From Pseudomonas cremoricolorata DSM 17059 = NBRC 16634 (GTDB taxonomy: Bacteria; Pseudomonadota; Gammaproteobacteria; Pseudomonadales; Pseudomonadaceae), in contig NZ_KE384442.1 in NCBI RefSeq assembly GCF_000425745.1, positions 4,968 to 68,967 of the forward strand: a stretch of 64,000 nucleotides of DNA, given 5' to 3'. Both the position numbers and the translations under genes were made by a program. Shown one piece after another: positions 25,780-35,103 of this stretch. Under the pieces are notes generated by a model, which was given only the letters and a program-made list of their open reading frames with translations, made no database searches and had not been told where the DNA came from. Each line of letters opens with the position of its first letter. Position 1 is the stretch's first letter.

Positions 25780-26010
25780 TCAGCAGGCCATCGCGCCGCG
25801 TTCCACGGCAAGGCCCAGCTGAATGCTGTCGATGACCCGCTGCAGATGCAGCGGGTCATTGCGTTGTGCCTGCTTGATCAGGCGTTTGGCGGCAATGCCG
25901 TCGTCGTCCGAGAGGGTCAACATGATGCTGCCGTCCAGGCCAACGATCGACAGGTTGACTCGGTAGTCGGCGGAAAAAGCAGCACTGATCTGAGCGAACG
26001 GGTTGTACAT
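25780..26010 (-). CDS. DUF3509 family protein
   Basis: A 76-residue protein beginning MYNPFAQISAAFS, typical of the Pseudomonas-specific DUF3509 family. No known function. The ATG at 26010 is chosen because family members begin there; the frame runs further upstream without similarity. It lies beyond the hpf terminator, so it probably has its own promoter. Confidence 0.75.
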   Translation of the reverse strand: MYNPFAQISAAFSADYRVNLSIVGLDGSIMLTLSDDDGIAAKRLIKQAQRNDPLHLQRVIDSIQLGLAVERGAMAC

Positions 26011-26102
26011 GATCGACTTCTGCAGATGGGACGTGGAGCAATGGACTGGCTTGCCCAGGCGATGGTTCAGTCGCCCGCGACGAATGACCGCTTCGCAAAG
26101 CA

Positions 26103-26130
26103 AACGCCCGAGGCACTGGCCTCGGGCGTT
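26103..26130. terminator. Bidirectional intrinsic terminator
   Basis: AACGCCCGAGGC (26103-26114) pairs with GCCTCGGGCGTT (26119-26130) around ACTG, a perfect 12-bp stem. TTTT follows on the plus strand and TTTGCTTT on the minus. It lies 25 bp beyond the hpf-like stop and should end that leftward transcript. Confidence 0.88.
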
Positions 26131-26154
26131 TTCGTTCAGTTCAGGTAACCGGGT

Positions 26155-26505
26155 TCAGTCGTCTTCAGGGTCAGCCAGTTCCAGGGTGCCGCGCTTGCTG
26201 CGCAATTTGCCGTAGAAGTGCTCGAGCGCATGGTTGAGCTTGGTGGTGGCGCCATCCACGGCGTGGTCCAGGGAACCTGCGGTGTGGCTGACGGAAATCG
26301 GTGGGTGACCTTTGGGGCGAGCCTCCATCTGGCAGCGTTTGTCGTGCGGGCCGGGCTTGCCGCCGTTGTCGTCGCTGAGGTGGACCTCGACTCGGGTGAG
26401 GTCGTCCTCGAAGCGTTCGAGGCCGCTTTCCAAGGTGCTGCGGACCCAGTCGCTGAGACGGGCGTTACCTTGGATCTGGTTGCTGCTGTTTACCTGGATT
26501 TGCAT
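26155..26505 (-). CDS. HPF/RaiA-family ribosome hibernation factor
   Basis: A 116-residue protein with the S30AE/sigma54-modulation fold: MQIQVNSSNQIQG start, RVEVHLSDDNGGK and ARPKGHPPISVSH. HPF-like proteins bind the 30S decoding centre in stationary phase. This is not the rpoN-linked hpf; it stands alone and resembles the second copy many pseudomonads carry. Confidence 0.82.
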   Translation of the reverse strand: MQIQVNSSNQIQGNARLSDWVRSTLESGLERFEDDLTRVEVHLSDDNGGKPGPHDKRCQMEARPKGHPPISVSHTAGSLDHAVDGATTKLNHALEHFYGKLRSKRGTLELADPEDD

Positions 26506-26725
26506 GATTCAATCCTTATTCAGCTGGCTCGCAAGAGGCCCACTACCGGGTGGAAGCCCTTGAAGGAAACGGGAAATTCTGCACCTCTTGACTCTAAGGT
26601 CAGGCAACTGATGGCCGATTTCAAGCCTCGATGACAAATAAATCTTCTGTTGCAAATGTTCCCGCCAAGGCCGTGAATCGGACGGAATTTTTTGCAGCGC
26701 ATCTCATCCGCCAATCTTTGCTTAT

Positions 26726-26743
26726 GAGAATTGAAATCATTAC
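26726..26743. promoter_or_regulatory. Putative Fur box upstream of DUF3649-PepSY-DUF3325
   Basis: GAGAATTGAAATCATTAC aligns to three Fur hexamers (GATAAT GATAAT CATTAT) with 5/6, 3/6 and 5/6 matches. It lies 33 bp upstream of the operon start. The iron-linked content of the operon makes Fur control plausible. Confidence 0.5.
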
Positions 26744-26775
26744 TATTGCACCCCCTGAAACCCCGGATCGCTGAC

Positions 26776-27081
26776 ATGAAACGTACCGCCGCCGGCCTGC
26801 CTTTGGCGTATCGCCTGGCCGTCGCCTCACGCAGTCTTGCCGCCTTGCTGGGCGGCTACCTGCTCGCCTCGCTGGCCAATGTCGCCCTGGCGCTGCTGAC
26901 GCCCATCAGCCAGGTCGACGCCGCACTGTTGGGCATGATGCTGTCGTTTCTGGTTTATCTACTGGCGTTCATCTGGTGTTTCGCCTGCCGTAGCGCCTGG
27001 CGTGCCTGGGCCGGGGTGCTGGCGCCGAGCGCCTTGCTGGCAGTGATCGCGGGCCTGGCCTATGGGATGCAGACACCATGA
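26776..27081 (+). CDS. DUF3649 membrane protein
   Basis: A 101-residue protein with three hydrophobic segments (about 20-40, 50-70, 76-96) matching DUF3649 proteins that co-occur with PepSY iron reductases. The ATG at 26776 is used. Its stop overlaps the PepSY start by ATGA, so the two are translationally coupled. Confidence 0.78.
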   Translation: MKRTAAGLPLAYRLAVASRSLAALLGGYLLASLANVALALLTPISQVDAALLGMMLSFLVYLLAFIWCFACRSAWRAWAGVLAPSALLAVIAGLAYGMQTP

Positions 27082-28658
27082 AAGAGGGCTTTCGCCAGGC
27101 CATGGCCTGGCTGCACACCTGGACCGGGCTGATCTTCGGCTGGATGCTGTTCGCGATCTTCCTGACCGGCACGCTGTCGTACTTCAAAGACGAAATCAGC
27201 CACTGGAGCCAGCCGGAAATCCAGCGTCACGCGCTCGATCCGGCCCACAGCCTGGGCTTGGCCCAACGGTACCTGAACGCTAACGCCGGCAGCGCCGCCA
27301 GCTGGTTCATCCAACTGCCCAGCGACCGCGAGCCGGCCATCAGCGTCGGCTGGCGCGAGCCGGGGCAGGGCCGCAGGGGCTTCGTCAGCAAATCCCTCGA
27401 CGCCGCCAGCGGCGAGGTGGTGCAGGCGCGGGAAAGCCGCGGCGGGGATTTCTTCTACCGTTTCCACTTCCAGCTCGAACTGCCGCACCCATGGGGGCGC
27501 TGGCTGTCGACCTGGTGCGCGTTCATCATGTTGCTGGGGCTGGTGACCGGCATCATCACCCACAAGAAGATCTTCAAGGAGTTCTTCACCTTCCGCCCCG
27601 GCAAGGGCCAGCGTTCGTGGCTCGATGGGCATAACGCCATCGGCGTGCTGGTGCTGCCATTCCACCTGATGATCAGCTACAGCAGCCTGGTGCTGTTCAT
27701 GTACATGGTCATGCCGGCGGGCATCATGGCCAGCTACGGTGGCGAAACCAACCGCTACTTCAGCGACCTGTTCGGGCGCGACGTCGACGTCAGCTCGGCC
27801 GGGGTCGTGGCGCCAATGGCGGCGCTACCGAGCCTGTACGCCAAGGTCCAGGAGAAGGTGCCCGGTGCGCGCATGGGCTACATCCAGGTGCAGAATCCTA
27901 ACGATCAGAATGCCCGGGTCAGCTTTACCCGCGCCTCGTCCGACAGTGTCGCCTATCGCCGCAGCCAGAGCTGGACCTTCGATGGCGTGAGCGGTGCCCT
28001 GGTGTCCAGCGGCGCGCCGGAAAGCGCGATGATGATGACTTCGTTCAGCTTCGCCGGCCTGCACATGGGCAACTTCGCAGGACCCTGGCTGCGCTGGCTG
28101 TACTTCGTGTTCGGCGTGGCCGGCACGGCGGTGATCGGCACGGGCCTTGTGATGTGGCTGGGCAAGCGTCAGCTCAAGCATGCCAAGAGCGATTGTCAGC
28201 CCGGTGAACTGCGCCTGGTCGAGGTGCTCAACATCGCCAGCATGAGTGGCCTGCTGCTGGCGGTGGCGGCGTTCTTCTGGGCCAACCGGCTGCTGCCGGT
28301 CACGCTGGAAGGGCGCGCCGACTGGGAGGTCAACGCGTTTCTGTGGGTCTGGGCCGCTTCGCTGCTGCATGCGGCGGTGCGTCCCGGCCGTCGCGCCTGG
28401 GCCGAGCAACTGGGCCTGGGCGCCATTGCCTTCGGCCTGTTGCCGCTGCTCAACGGTCTGAGCACCGGGCAGGGTCTGAACCATGCCATCGCCGTGGGCG
28501 ACTGGGCCATGGCCGGTGTCGACCTCACCGCTCTGGGCACCGGTCTGTTCATGGCCTGGCTGGCGCGCAAGATGCTGCGCGTGCCGGCACCGGCGAAAAA
28601 ACGTGCAGCGCGCCCAGCAGCGCCGGGCAAGGTCACTGCCGAAGCGGAGGCGAACTGA
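27078..28658 (+). CDS. PepSY-associated membrane protein, probable siderophore/iron reductase
   Basis: A 526-residue protein with four or more membrane helices. The N-terminal helix (about 13-35: WTGLIFGWMLFAIFLTGTL) is followed by a PepSY-like periplasmic region and His-containing helices (HKKIF, GHNAIGVLVLPFHL). FoxB and FpvG relatives reduce ferric siderophores in the inner membrane. Flanking DUF3649 and DUF3325 genes and a putative Fur box support an iron role. No TonB receptor is adjacent, so its siderophore cannot be named. Confidence 0.82.
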   Translation: MKEGFRQAMAWLHTWTGLIFGWMLFAIFLTGTLSYFKDEISHWSQPEIQRHALDPAHSLGLAQRYLNANAGSAASWFIQLPSDREPAISVGWREPGQGRRGFVSKSLDAASGEVVQARESRGGDFFYRFHFQLELPHPWGRWLSTWCAFIMLLGLVTGIITHKKIFKEFFTFRPGKGQRSWLDGHNAIGVLVLPFHLMISYSSLVLFMYMVMPAGIMASYGGETNRYFSDLFGRDVDVSSAGVVAPMAALPSLYAKVQEKVPGARMGYIQVQNPNDQNARVSFTRASSDSVAYRRSQSWTFDGVSGALVSSGAPESAMMMTSFSFAGLHMGNFAGPWLRWLYFVFGVAGTAVIGTGLVMWLGKRQLKHAKSDCQPGELRLVEVLNIASMSGLLLAVAAFFWANRLLPVTLEGRADWEVNAFLWVWAASLLHAAVRPGRRAWAEQLGLGAIAFGLLPLLNGLSTGQGLNHAIAVGDWAMAGVDLTALGTGLFMAWLARKMLRVPAPAKKRAARPAAPGKVTAEAEAN

Positions 28659-28990
28659 TGCTCAGCGTCGCACTGCTGGGCTACGCGGGGTTCGCCGCGT
28701 TGTGCCTGGCCATGGAAAAACACTTCAAGGAACTGCTCAAGCACAGCCCCCGTGGGGTGCACCTGCGCAGCTTGCGCTGGGCCGGATGGGCGCTGTTGCT
28801 GGCATCGCTGGTACTGGCGGTGCACCTGCGCGGCTGGGCTCACGGCCTGGTGGAATGGATAGCGCTGTTGATGGCGGGCGTCACCCTGTGGGTGTTCATG
28901 CTGCCGTATCGACCGCGCTGGCTGCTGGGGCTTGCCGCCGTCAGTGTGGTGCTCGGCCCACTGCTGGGGCTGGCCAGCCTGATGCGCTAG
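28658..28990 (+). CDS. DUF3325 membrane protein
   Basis: A 110-residue protein with three hydrophobic segments. It starts within the PepSY stop (TGATG), the third gene of the coupled operon. DUF3325 proteins regularly accompany PepSY reductases; the individual function is unknown. Confidence 0.8.
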   Translation: MLSVALLGYAGFAALCLAMEKHFKELLKHSPRGVHLRSLRWAGWALLLASLVLAVHLRGWAHGLVEWIALLMAGVTLWVFMLPYRPRWLLGLAAVSVVLGPLLGLASLMR

Positions 28991-29008
28991 CCCGCCCCGG
29001 CGCGTTCG

Positions 29009-29983
29009 CTAGCCCTTCCACACCTGCGGGTTGACCAGGTCGCGCGGGCGTTCGCCGAGCAGCGCGGCGCGCAGGTTGTCCATGGCCCGGTTGGCCATCG
29101 CCGCACGGGTTTCGGCGGTGGCCGAGCCGATGTGCGGCAAGGTCAGCGCGTTGGGCAATTGGAACAGTGGTGAGTCGGCCAGTGGCTCTTTCTCGTACAC
29201 GTCCAGCCCGGCACCGCGCAGGCTGCCCTGGCGCAGTGCGTCGACCAGCGCGGCCTCATCGACCACCGGTCCGCGCGAGATGTTGATGAGAAACGCGCTG
29301 GGCTTCATCAGTTGCAGTTCACGGGCGCCGATCAGTTTGCGCGTGGCATCGGACAGCGGCACCACCAGGCAGACGAAGTCCGCTTCGCCAAGTAACTGGT
29401 CGAGGCTGCGGAACTGCGCGCCAAGCTCCTGCTCCAGCGCCGGCTTGCGGCTGTTGCCGGTGTACAGCACCGACATATTGAAGCCCAGGCGGCCACGGCG
29501 GGCGATGGCTGCACCGATATTGCCCAGGCCGACGATACCGAGCGTCTTGCCATGCACGTCGCTGCCGAACTGCGCGGGGCCGACGGTGGCCTGCCAGTTG
29601 CCGGCCTTGGTCCAGGCGTCGAGTTCCGCGGTGCGCCGCGCGCAGCCCATGATCAGCGAAAAGCCCAGGTCGGCGGTGCTTTCGGTGAGCACGTCAGGGG
29701 TGTTGGTCAGCGCGATGCCGCGCTCGTTGAAGTAGTCCAGGTCGTAGTTGTCGTAGCCCACCGACACGCTCGACACCACTTCCAGCTTGCCGGCACCCTC
29801 CAGTTGCGCGCGGCCCAGCTTGCGTCCGACGCCGATCAGGCCGTGGGCCTCGGGCAGCGCCTCGTTGAACTGCGCAGCGACGTCACCGCGCTTGGGGTCG
29901 GGGAGAATCACGTTGAAGTCGTGCTGCAAACGTTCGGCCATGGCCGGGGTGATGCGGCTGAAAGCCAGTACGGTCTTTTTCAT
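29009..29983 (-). CDS. D-2-hydroxyacid dehydrogenase (glyoxylate/hydroxypyruvate or 2-ketogluconate reductase)
   Basis: A 324-residue NAD(P)H enzyme. The nucleotide motif is GIVGLGNIGAAIA, and catalytic Arg, Glu and His lie in NISRGPVVDE, LDVYEKEP and LPHIGSATAETR. The ATG at 29983 gives MKKTVLAFSR. It resembles GhrB/KguD enzymes, but no ketogluconate genes are adjacent, so the substrate is open. An upstream LysR gene in the same direction may control it. Confidence 0.88.
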   Translation of the reverse strand: MKKTVLAFSRITPAMAERLQHDFNVILPDPKRGDVAAQFNEALPEAHGLIGVGRKLGRAQLEGAGKLEVVSSVSVGYDNYDLDYFNERGIALTNTPDVLTESTADLGFSLIMGCARRTAELDAWTKAGNWQATVGPAQFGSDVHGKTLGIVGLGNIGAAIARRGRLGFNMSVLYTGNSRKPALEQELGAQFRSLDQLLGEADFVCLVVPLSDATRKLIGARELQLMKPSAFLINISRGPVVDEAALVDALRQGSLRGAGLDVYEKEPLADSPLFQLPNALTLPHIGSATAETRAAMANRAMDNLRAALLGERPRDLVNPQVWKG

Positions 29984-30066
29984 CGGTCGGCATCTCTGCA
30001 AGGTGAGCGAAGGACGATGCTGCGCCGGGCCCGGGATCGACACCCCGCAGCGGCGCAACGCGGTGG

Positions 30067-31014
30067 TCAGTGGGCGATCTGCAATTCGTGGATCTTCAGG
30101 TCGGCCTCATGGGCGGCGAGTATTTCCGGCAACGAGTTGCGCAGGTACTCGACCCAGGTCTTGATCTTCGCATCCAGGTACTGGCGCGAAGGGTAGATGG
30201 CGTACAGGTTCAGCTCCTGCAGGCGGTAGTCGGGCATCACCCGCACCAGGCTGCCGTCGCGCAGCCCATCGATGGCCGAATAGATCGGCAACACACCGAC
30301 GCCCATGCCGCTGCGGATTGCCGTCTTCATGGCATCGGCGGAGTTGACCTGGAACGGCGAGCTGGCGATGTTCACCACTTCCTGGCCCTGCGGGCCGTCG
30401 AACAGCCATTTTTCCAGCGGGATGACCGGGCTGACCATGCGCAGACAGGCATGCTTGAGCAAGTCTGAAGGTTTTTGCGCGATGCCGTGGCGGCTGACGT
30501 AGTCGGGCGAGGCGCAGACGATGCTGTAGGTGATGCCCAGGCGTTGCGAGACGAAGCCCGAGTCGGGCAGCTCACTGGCGAGCACGATGGACACGTCGTA
30601 GCCTTCATCGAGCAGGTCGGGGACGCGATTGGCCATGGTCAGGTCGAAGGTCACGTCCGGGTGCGATTCGCGGTAGCGGGCGATGGCATCGACCACGAAA
30701 TGCTGGCCGACCCCGGTCATGGAGTGCACTTTGAGCTGCCCGGCGGGCCGTGCGTGGGCGTCGCTGGCTTCAGCTTCGGCTTCTTCGACATAGGTGAGGA
30801 TCTGCTCGCAGCGCATCAGGTAGCGCTTGCCGGCTTCGGTCAGGGCGATGCGCCGGGTGGTGCGGTTGAGCAGGCGGGTTTGCAGGTGCGCTTCGAGGTT
30901 GGAGACAGCGCGTGACACGTTGGCAGTGGTGGTGTCGAGTTGCCCTGCCGCGGCGGTGAAGCTGCCAAGCTGGGCCACACAACTGAACGCACGCATGTTT
31001 TGCAGGGTGTCCAT
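30067..31014 (-). CDS. LysR-family transcriptional regulator
   Basis: A 315-residue LysR protein. The winged helix (1-60) includes GSFTAAAGQLDTTTANVSRAV, seen as FTAAAGQL and ANVSRAVSNLE; the substrate domain has IRSGMGVGVLP. It is divergent from the Aae-like efflux operon by 185 bp, making that operon the most likely target; LysR proteins beside AaeXAB homologues often play this role. Confidence 0.88.
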   Translation of the reverse strand: MDTLQNMRAFSCVAQLGSFTAAAGQLDTTTANVSRAVSNLEAHLQTRLLNRTTRRIALTEAGKRYLMRCEQILTYVEEAEAEASDAHARPAGQLKVHSMTGVGQHFVVDAIARYRESHPDVTFDLTMANRVPDLLDEGYDVSIVLASELPDSGFVSQRLGITYSIVCASPDYVSRHGIAQKPSDLLKHACLRMVSPVIPLEKWLFDGPQGQEVVNIASSPFQVNSADAMKTAIRSGMGVGVLPIYSAIDGLRDGSLVRVMPDYRLQELNLYAIYPSRQYLDAKIKTWVEYLRNSLPEILAAHEADLKIHELQIAH

Positions 31015-31199
31015 GGGTCACTCTCAAGGTTGAGGGCGAAATTGTGACATGAAGCATCGCCTCTGAAGCTTCGACCAAAGCCGGATTATCACGCTTTCGG
31101 TAACAAAGATTCGCAGGAATCCACGCTTATCGCCACCCGCGGCTGCCCCCTAGAATTGCATCGCCCCCCCTTGACCTCATTCCCCGGGAAATCGCCGCT

Positions 31200-32726
31200 G
31201 TGCTGCGTCGCCTCGACAGAGCGCTCACCGTGCTCACTGCCTGTGCCCTCAGTTTGACCCTGAGTGGCTGTATCGCAACCTCAGACATCACCCCCCATAG
31301 CCAACGCCTCGACCCCGACAACCTCGCCCTCGACAGCGCACTGGCCGACGCCGAGCGTGACGCCCAGTGGCCGGCGCAGCGCTGGTGGCAGGCCTATGGC
31401 GATGCACAGCTCGACCGCTTCCTCGACCAGGCCCTGGCCGGCAGCCCGAGCCTGGCCCTGGCCCTGGCGCGGTTGCGTCAGGCCAAGGCGTTGGCCGGCG
31501 TGGCCGAGTCGGCGCAGCGCCTGCAGGGCGATGGCGACGCCGCACTGAAACGCCACAACTGGTCGCAGGACGCCTTCTATGGCCCCGGCGATCTGTCAGG
31601 CGCCACCACCTGGGACAACCACGCCGGCATCGGCCTGAGCTACCCGCTGGATGTCTGGGGCCAGGCGCGCAACGCCAGCGAGCAGGCCCTGGACATCGCC
31701 CATCGCCGCGCCGCCGAAGCGCGCCAGGCGCAGCTCGAATTACAGAACAACGTGGTCAAGCGCTATATCGAACTGGCGCTGCTGTATGCCCGGCACGACA
31801 TCGTCGAGCGTCAGTTGGCCCAGCAACAGCAGATCCTGAGCCTGGCCCAGCGTCGTCTCGATGCCGGCATGGGCACGCATCTTGAGGTAAGCCTGGCGCA
31901 GGCGCCGCTGCCGGAAACCCATCGCCAGCTCGACAGCCTGGCCGAGGCCATGGCGCTGACGCGTAACCAGCTGGCCGCACTGGCCGGCCTCGGCCCAGGT
32001 GCCGGCGCGCGTTTGCAGCGTCCGCAGTTGCGCCTGGCCAAACCGCTTGGATTGCCCGCCACGCTGCCGGCCGAGCTGCTCGGGCAACGCCCCGACGTGG
32101 TCGCCCGGCGCTGGCAGGTGGCGGCCCAGGCGCGCGGTATCGAGGTGGCCCAGGCCCGCTTTCTGCCCAACATCGACCTGGTCGGTAACCTCGGTTTCAT
32201 CGCCACCGGCGGCAGCGCCCTGGGTTTTCTCAGCGGGCGAACCTTCAACTACGGCGTTGGCCCGGCGCTGAGCGTGCCGATCTTCGACGGTGGCCGGCTG
32301 CGCGAGCAACTGGGCGCCGCCGCCGCGGGCTATGACGAAGCGGTCGCCGACTACAACCAGACCCTGGTGCTGGCGCTCAAGGACATTTCCGACCAACTGA
32401 TCCGCCGTGAATCGATGCAGACCCAGGCGCATCTGGCAGATGAATCGGTGGCAGCCGCGCAGCGCAGCTACGACATCGCCAGCGTGGCCTTCCAGCGCGG
32501 CCTGACCGGCTACCTGGAGGTGCTCGACGCGCAGACCCTGCTATTGCGTCAGCAGCAGGTGCAGCAGCAGGTGTGGGCCGCGCGCCTGAGCGTGCACGCC
32601 GACCTCGCCACCGCACTGGGCGGTGGTTTGCAGGCCGGCGCCGACACCCCGGCGAGCAAGCGTGAAGCGGCGCCGGATGCCCCCGCGGCGCTGGCCGTGT
32701 TCGTCAAACCCGAGGCCGCTCGATGA
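31200..32726 (+). CDS. Outer-membrane factor lipoprotein (NodT family), efflux set 1
   Basis: A 508-residue TolC-like channel. A lipoprotein signal ends LTLSGC with Cys24 as the lipid anchor. Two OEP repeats follow, with YPLDVWGQARN and VPIFDGGRLREQL. The start is GTG at 31200. It heads a four-gene operon and its stop overlaps the FUSC start by ATGA. Confidence 0.9.
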   Translation: MLRRLDRALTVLTACALSLTLSGCIATSDITPHSQRLDPDNLALDSALADAERDAQWPAQRWWQAYGDAQLDRFLDQALAGSPSLALALARLRQAKALAGVAESAQRLQGDGDAALKRHNWSQDAFYGPGDLSGATTWDNHAGIGLSYPLDVWGQARNASEQALDIAHRRAAEARQAQLELQNNVVKRYIELALLYARHDIVERQLAQQQQILSLAQRRLDAGMGTHLEVSLAQAPLPETHRQLDSLAEAMALTRNQLAALAGLGPGAGARLQRPQLRLAKPLGLPATLPAELLGQRPDVVARRWQVAAQARGIEVAQARFLPNIDLVGNLGFIATGGSALGFLSGRTFNYGVGPALSVPIFDGGRLREQLGAAAAGYDEAVADYNQTLVLALKDISDQLIRRESMQTQAHLADESVAAAQRSYDIASVAFQRGLTGYLEVLDAQTLLLRQQQVQQQVWAARLSVHADLATALGGGLQAGADTPASKREAAPDAPAALAVFVKPEAAR

Positions 32727-34903
32727 ACAGCCTGCGCCAGGGCTGGCAGTGGCTGCACGAACTGCCGTGGCAGCGCGGCTTCTACGCCTGGGCGCGCACC
32801 GATGGGGTGACCTGGGTGTACATCTTCAAGGTGCTGGCGGCAGCGTTCCTGACCCTGTGGCTGGCCATGCGCCTGGAGTTGCCGCAGCCGCGCACGGCGA
32901 TGATCACCGTGTTCATCGTCATGCAGCCGCAGAGCGGTCACGTCTTCGCCAAGAGCTTCTACCGCCTGCTCGGCACCCTGGCCGGGTCGAGCATGATGGT
33001 GCTGCTGGTGGCGCTGTTCCCGCAGAACAGCGAACTGTTTCTGCCCAGCCTGGCGCTGTGGGTCGGGCTGTGCGCTGCCGGCGCCATGCGCTATCGCACC
33101 TTTCGTGCTTATGGCTTCGTGCTCGCCGGCTACACCGCGGCGATGATCGGCCTGCCGGTGCTGCAACATCCCGAGCAGGCATTTCTCGCGGCGGTGTGGC
33201 GGGTGCTGGAGATCAGCCTGGGGATTGTCGTGTCCACCGCGGTCAGCGCGGCGATTTTGCCGCAGTCGGCCAGTGCGGCGATGCGCCATGCCCTGTACCA
33301 GCGCTTCGGTGGCTTCGCCGCGGTCGCCGTCGAGGCGCTGCGCGGCAACAGTCAGCGGGAACGGCTCGAGGCCAGCAACGTGCGTTTCGTCGCCGAGGCG
33401 GTGGGCCTTGAAAGCCTGCGCAACGTCACCGCCTTCGAAGACCCACACATGCGCCGGCGCAGTGGCCGGCTGATGCGCCTGAACAGTGAATTCATGGCCA
33501 TTACCACGCGCTTTCATGCGCTCAATCGTCTGCTCGAACGCCTGCGCGAGCGCGGGCCGCTGCAACTGAACGCGGTACTGCAGCCAGGCATGGCGCCTTT
33601 GATCGAACTGCTCGAGCCCTATGTCGAGCGCTCGCTGACCGACGCTGATGCCCTGCGCCTGACCCTGGAGCTGGCGGCCTACCGCGACGGCCTGCAACAG
33701 CAGGTCCGCGAGCTGCGCGCGCAGTTTCTCGCCAGTGCGCCGAGCGAGGCCGACCTGCTGGACTTCCACACCGCCTTCGAATTGCTCTACCGCCTGCTCG
33801 ACGACCTCTACAACTTCGCCCAGACCCACGCCTCACTGGCCGCGCATCGCCACCAGCGCGAGCAATGGGACGAGCCCTACGTGGCGCAGACCAACTGGCT
33901 GGTGTCAGCCGCCGCCGGGCTGCGTTCGGCGGTGGTGTTGCTGCTGCTGGGCAGCTACTGGCTGCTCAGCGATTGGCCGAGCGGGGCGATGATGACGCTG
34001 ATTGCCACCGTCACCGCAGGCCTGTCCGCTGCTTCGCCCAACCCCCGGCGCATGGCCTTTCAGATGGCCTGTGGCACCTTGCTCGGGGCGCTGATCGGCT
34101 TTTTCGAAACCTTCTTCGTGTTTCCCTGGATCGATGGCTTCGCGCTGCTGTGCATGGTGTTGGCGCCGGTGTTCGTGCTCGGCGCGTTTCTCGCCTCGCG
34201 GCCGCTGTATGCCGGCTACGGCATCGGTTTGCTGGTGTTTTTCGGCATCGGTTCGGTGCCGAACAACCTCACCGTGTATGACCCCTACGTGTTCATCAAC
34301 GATTACCTGGGCATGCTTCTGGGCATGCTGGTGTGCGCGGCGGCGGGGGCGATCATCCTGCCACCCAACAGCCGCTGGCTGTGGCAGCGCCTCGAGCAGG
34401 ATCTGCGTGCCCAGGTGCTGTTCGCCATCAGCGGGCGGCTGCGTGGGCTGAGTTCGGCGTTCGAAAGCCGCACCCGCGACCTGTTGCACCAGGCCTATGG
34501 CCTGGCAGCCGGGCGACCCCAGGTGCAGCGCGAGCTGATGGGCTGGATGTTCGTGGTGCTGGAGGTCGGGCATGCGGTGATCGAGCTGCGCAAAGAGCAG
34601 GCCCAGGCCCCGGTGCATCCGGCCTATGCTGAGGGCCAGGCCTGGCGGCAGGCGATTCGCGTCATGGGCCGCGCGCTGACCCGGCTGTTCCTGCAGCCCT
34701 GCGCCAGCAACCAGCAGCGCGCGCTGATCGCGGTTGACCACGCCATCAGCCGTGTACAAGCCACCGACGAACCCTTCGCCCGGCATTTCGACACCTCGCT
34801 GCTGCGCCGCGTGCAGAGCTACCTGCACTTCATCCGCACCTCGTTGCTCGATCCCCACTCACCGTTGACCCCGGCCGCCCAAGGAGCCGCCCATGCCCCG
34901 TGA
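32723..34903 (+). CDS. FUSC-family inner-membrane exporter (AaeB-like)
   Basis: A 726-residue protein with two clusters of about five or six membrane helices (roughly 25-170 and 395-545) and two cytoplasmic regions. This is the duplicated FUSC arrangement of AaeB, which exports aromatic acids such as p-hydroxybenzoate. RTAMITVFIVMQPQSG is a family motif. It is coupled to the OMF upstream and overlaps DUF1656 by 11 bp. Confidence 0.88.
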   Translation: MNSLRQGWQWLHELPWQRGFYAWARTDGVTWVYIFKVLAAAFLTLWLAMRLELPQPRTAMITVFIVMQPQSGHVFAKSFYRLLGTLAGSSMMVLLVALFPQNSELFLPSLALWVGLCAAGAMRYRTFRAYGFVLAGYTAAMIGLPVLQHPEQAFLAAVWRVLEISLGIVVSTAVSAAILPQSASAAMRHALYQRFGGFAAVAVEALRGNSQRERLEASNVRFVAEAVGLESLRNVTAFEDPHMRRRSGRLMRLNSEFMAITTRFHALNRLLERLRERGPLQLNAVLQPGMAPLIELLEPYVERSLTDADALRLTLELAAYRDGLQQQVRELRAQFLASAPSEADLLDFHTAFELLYRLLDDLYNFAQTHASLAAHRHQREQWDEPYVAQTNWLVSAAAGLRSAVVLLLLGSYWLLSDWPSGAMMTLIATVTAGLSAASPNPRRMAFQMACGTLLGALIGFFETFFVFPWIDGFALLCMVLAPVFVLGAFLASRPLYAGYGIGLLVFFGIGSVPNNLTVYDPYVFINDYLGMLLGMLVCAAAGAIILPPNSRWLWQRLEQDLRAQVLFAISGRLRGLSSAFESRTRDLLHQAYGLAAGRPQVQRELMGWMFVVLEVGHAVIELRKEQAQAPVHPAYAEGQAWRQAIRVMGRALTRLFLQPCASNQQRALIAVDHAISRVQATDEPFARHFDTSLLRRVQSYLHFIRTSLLDPHSPLTPAAQGAAHAP

Positions 34904-35093
34904 AATCGCCTTCCACGGCCTGTACATGCCCAGCATGACCTTGATGTTCCTGCTCGCCGCAGGGCTGGCCTGGGGGCTGGACCGCTTCATCGCCAGCGTC
35001 GACGGCTACCGCTTCTTCTGGCACCCGGCGCTGTTGCGTCTGTCGCTGTTCGTCTGTCTTTTCGGCGCCCTGGCGCTGACCATTTACGGGTAA
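34893..35093 (+). CDS. DUF1656 small membrane protein (AaeX-like)
   Basis: A 66-residue protein with two membrane helices, beginning MPREIAFHGLYMPS. DUF1656/AaeX proteins are constant partners of FUSC exporters; the role is unknown. It overlaps the FUSC gene end. Confidence 0.88.
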   Translation: MPREIAFHGLYMPSMTLMFLLAAGLAWGLDRFIASVDGYRFFWHPALLRLSLFVCLFGALALTIYG

Positions 35094-35103
35094 CCCACCT
35101 TCG

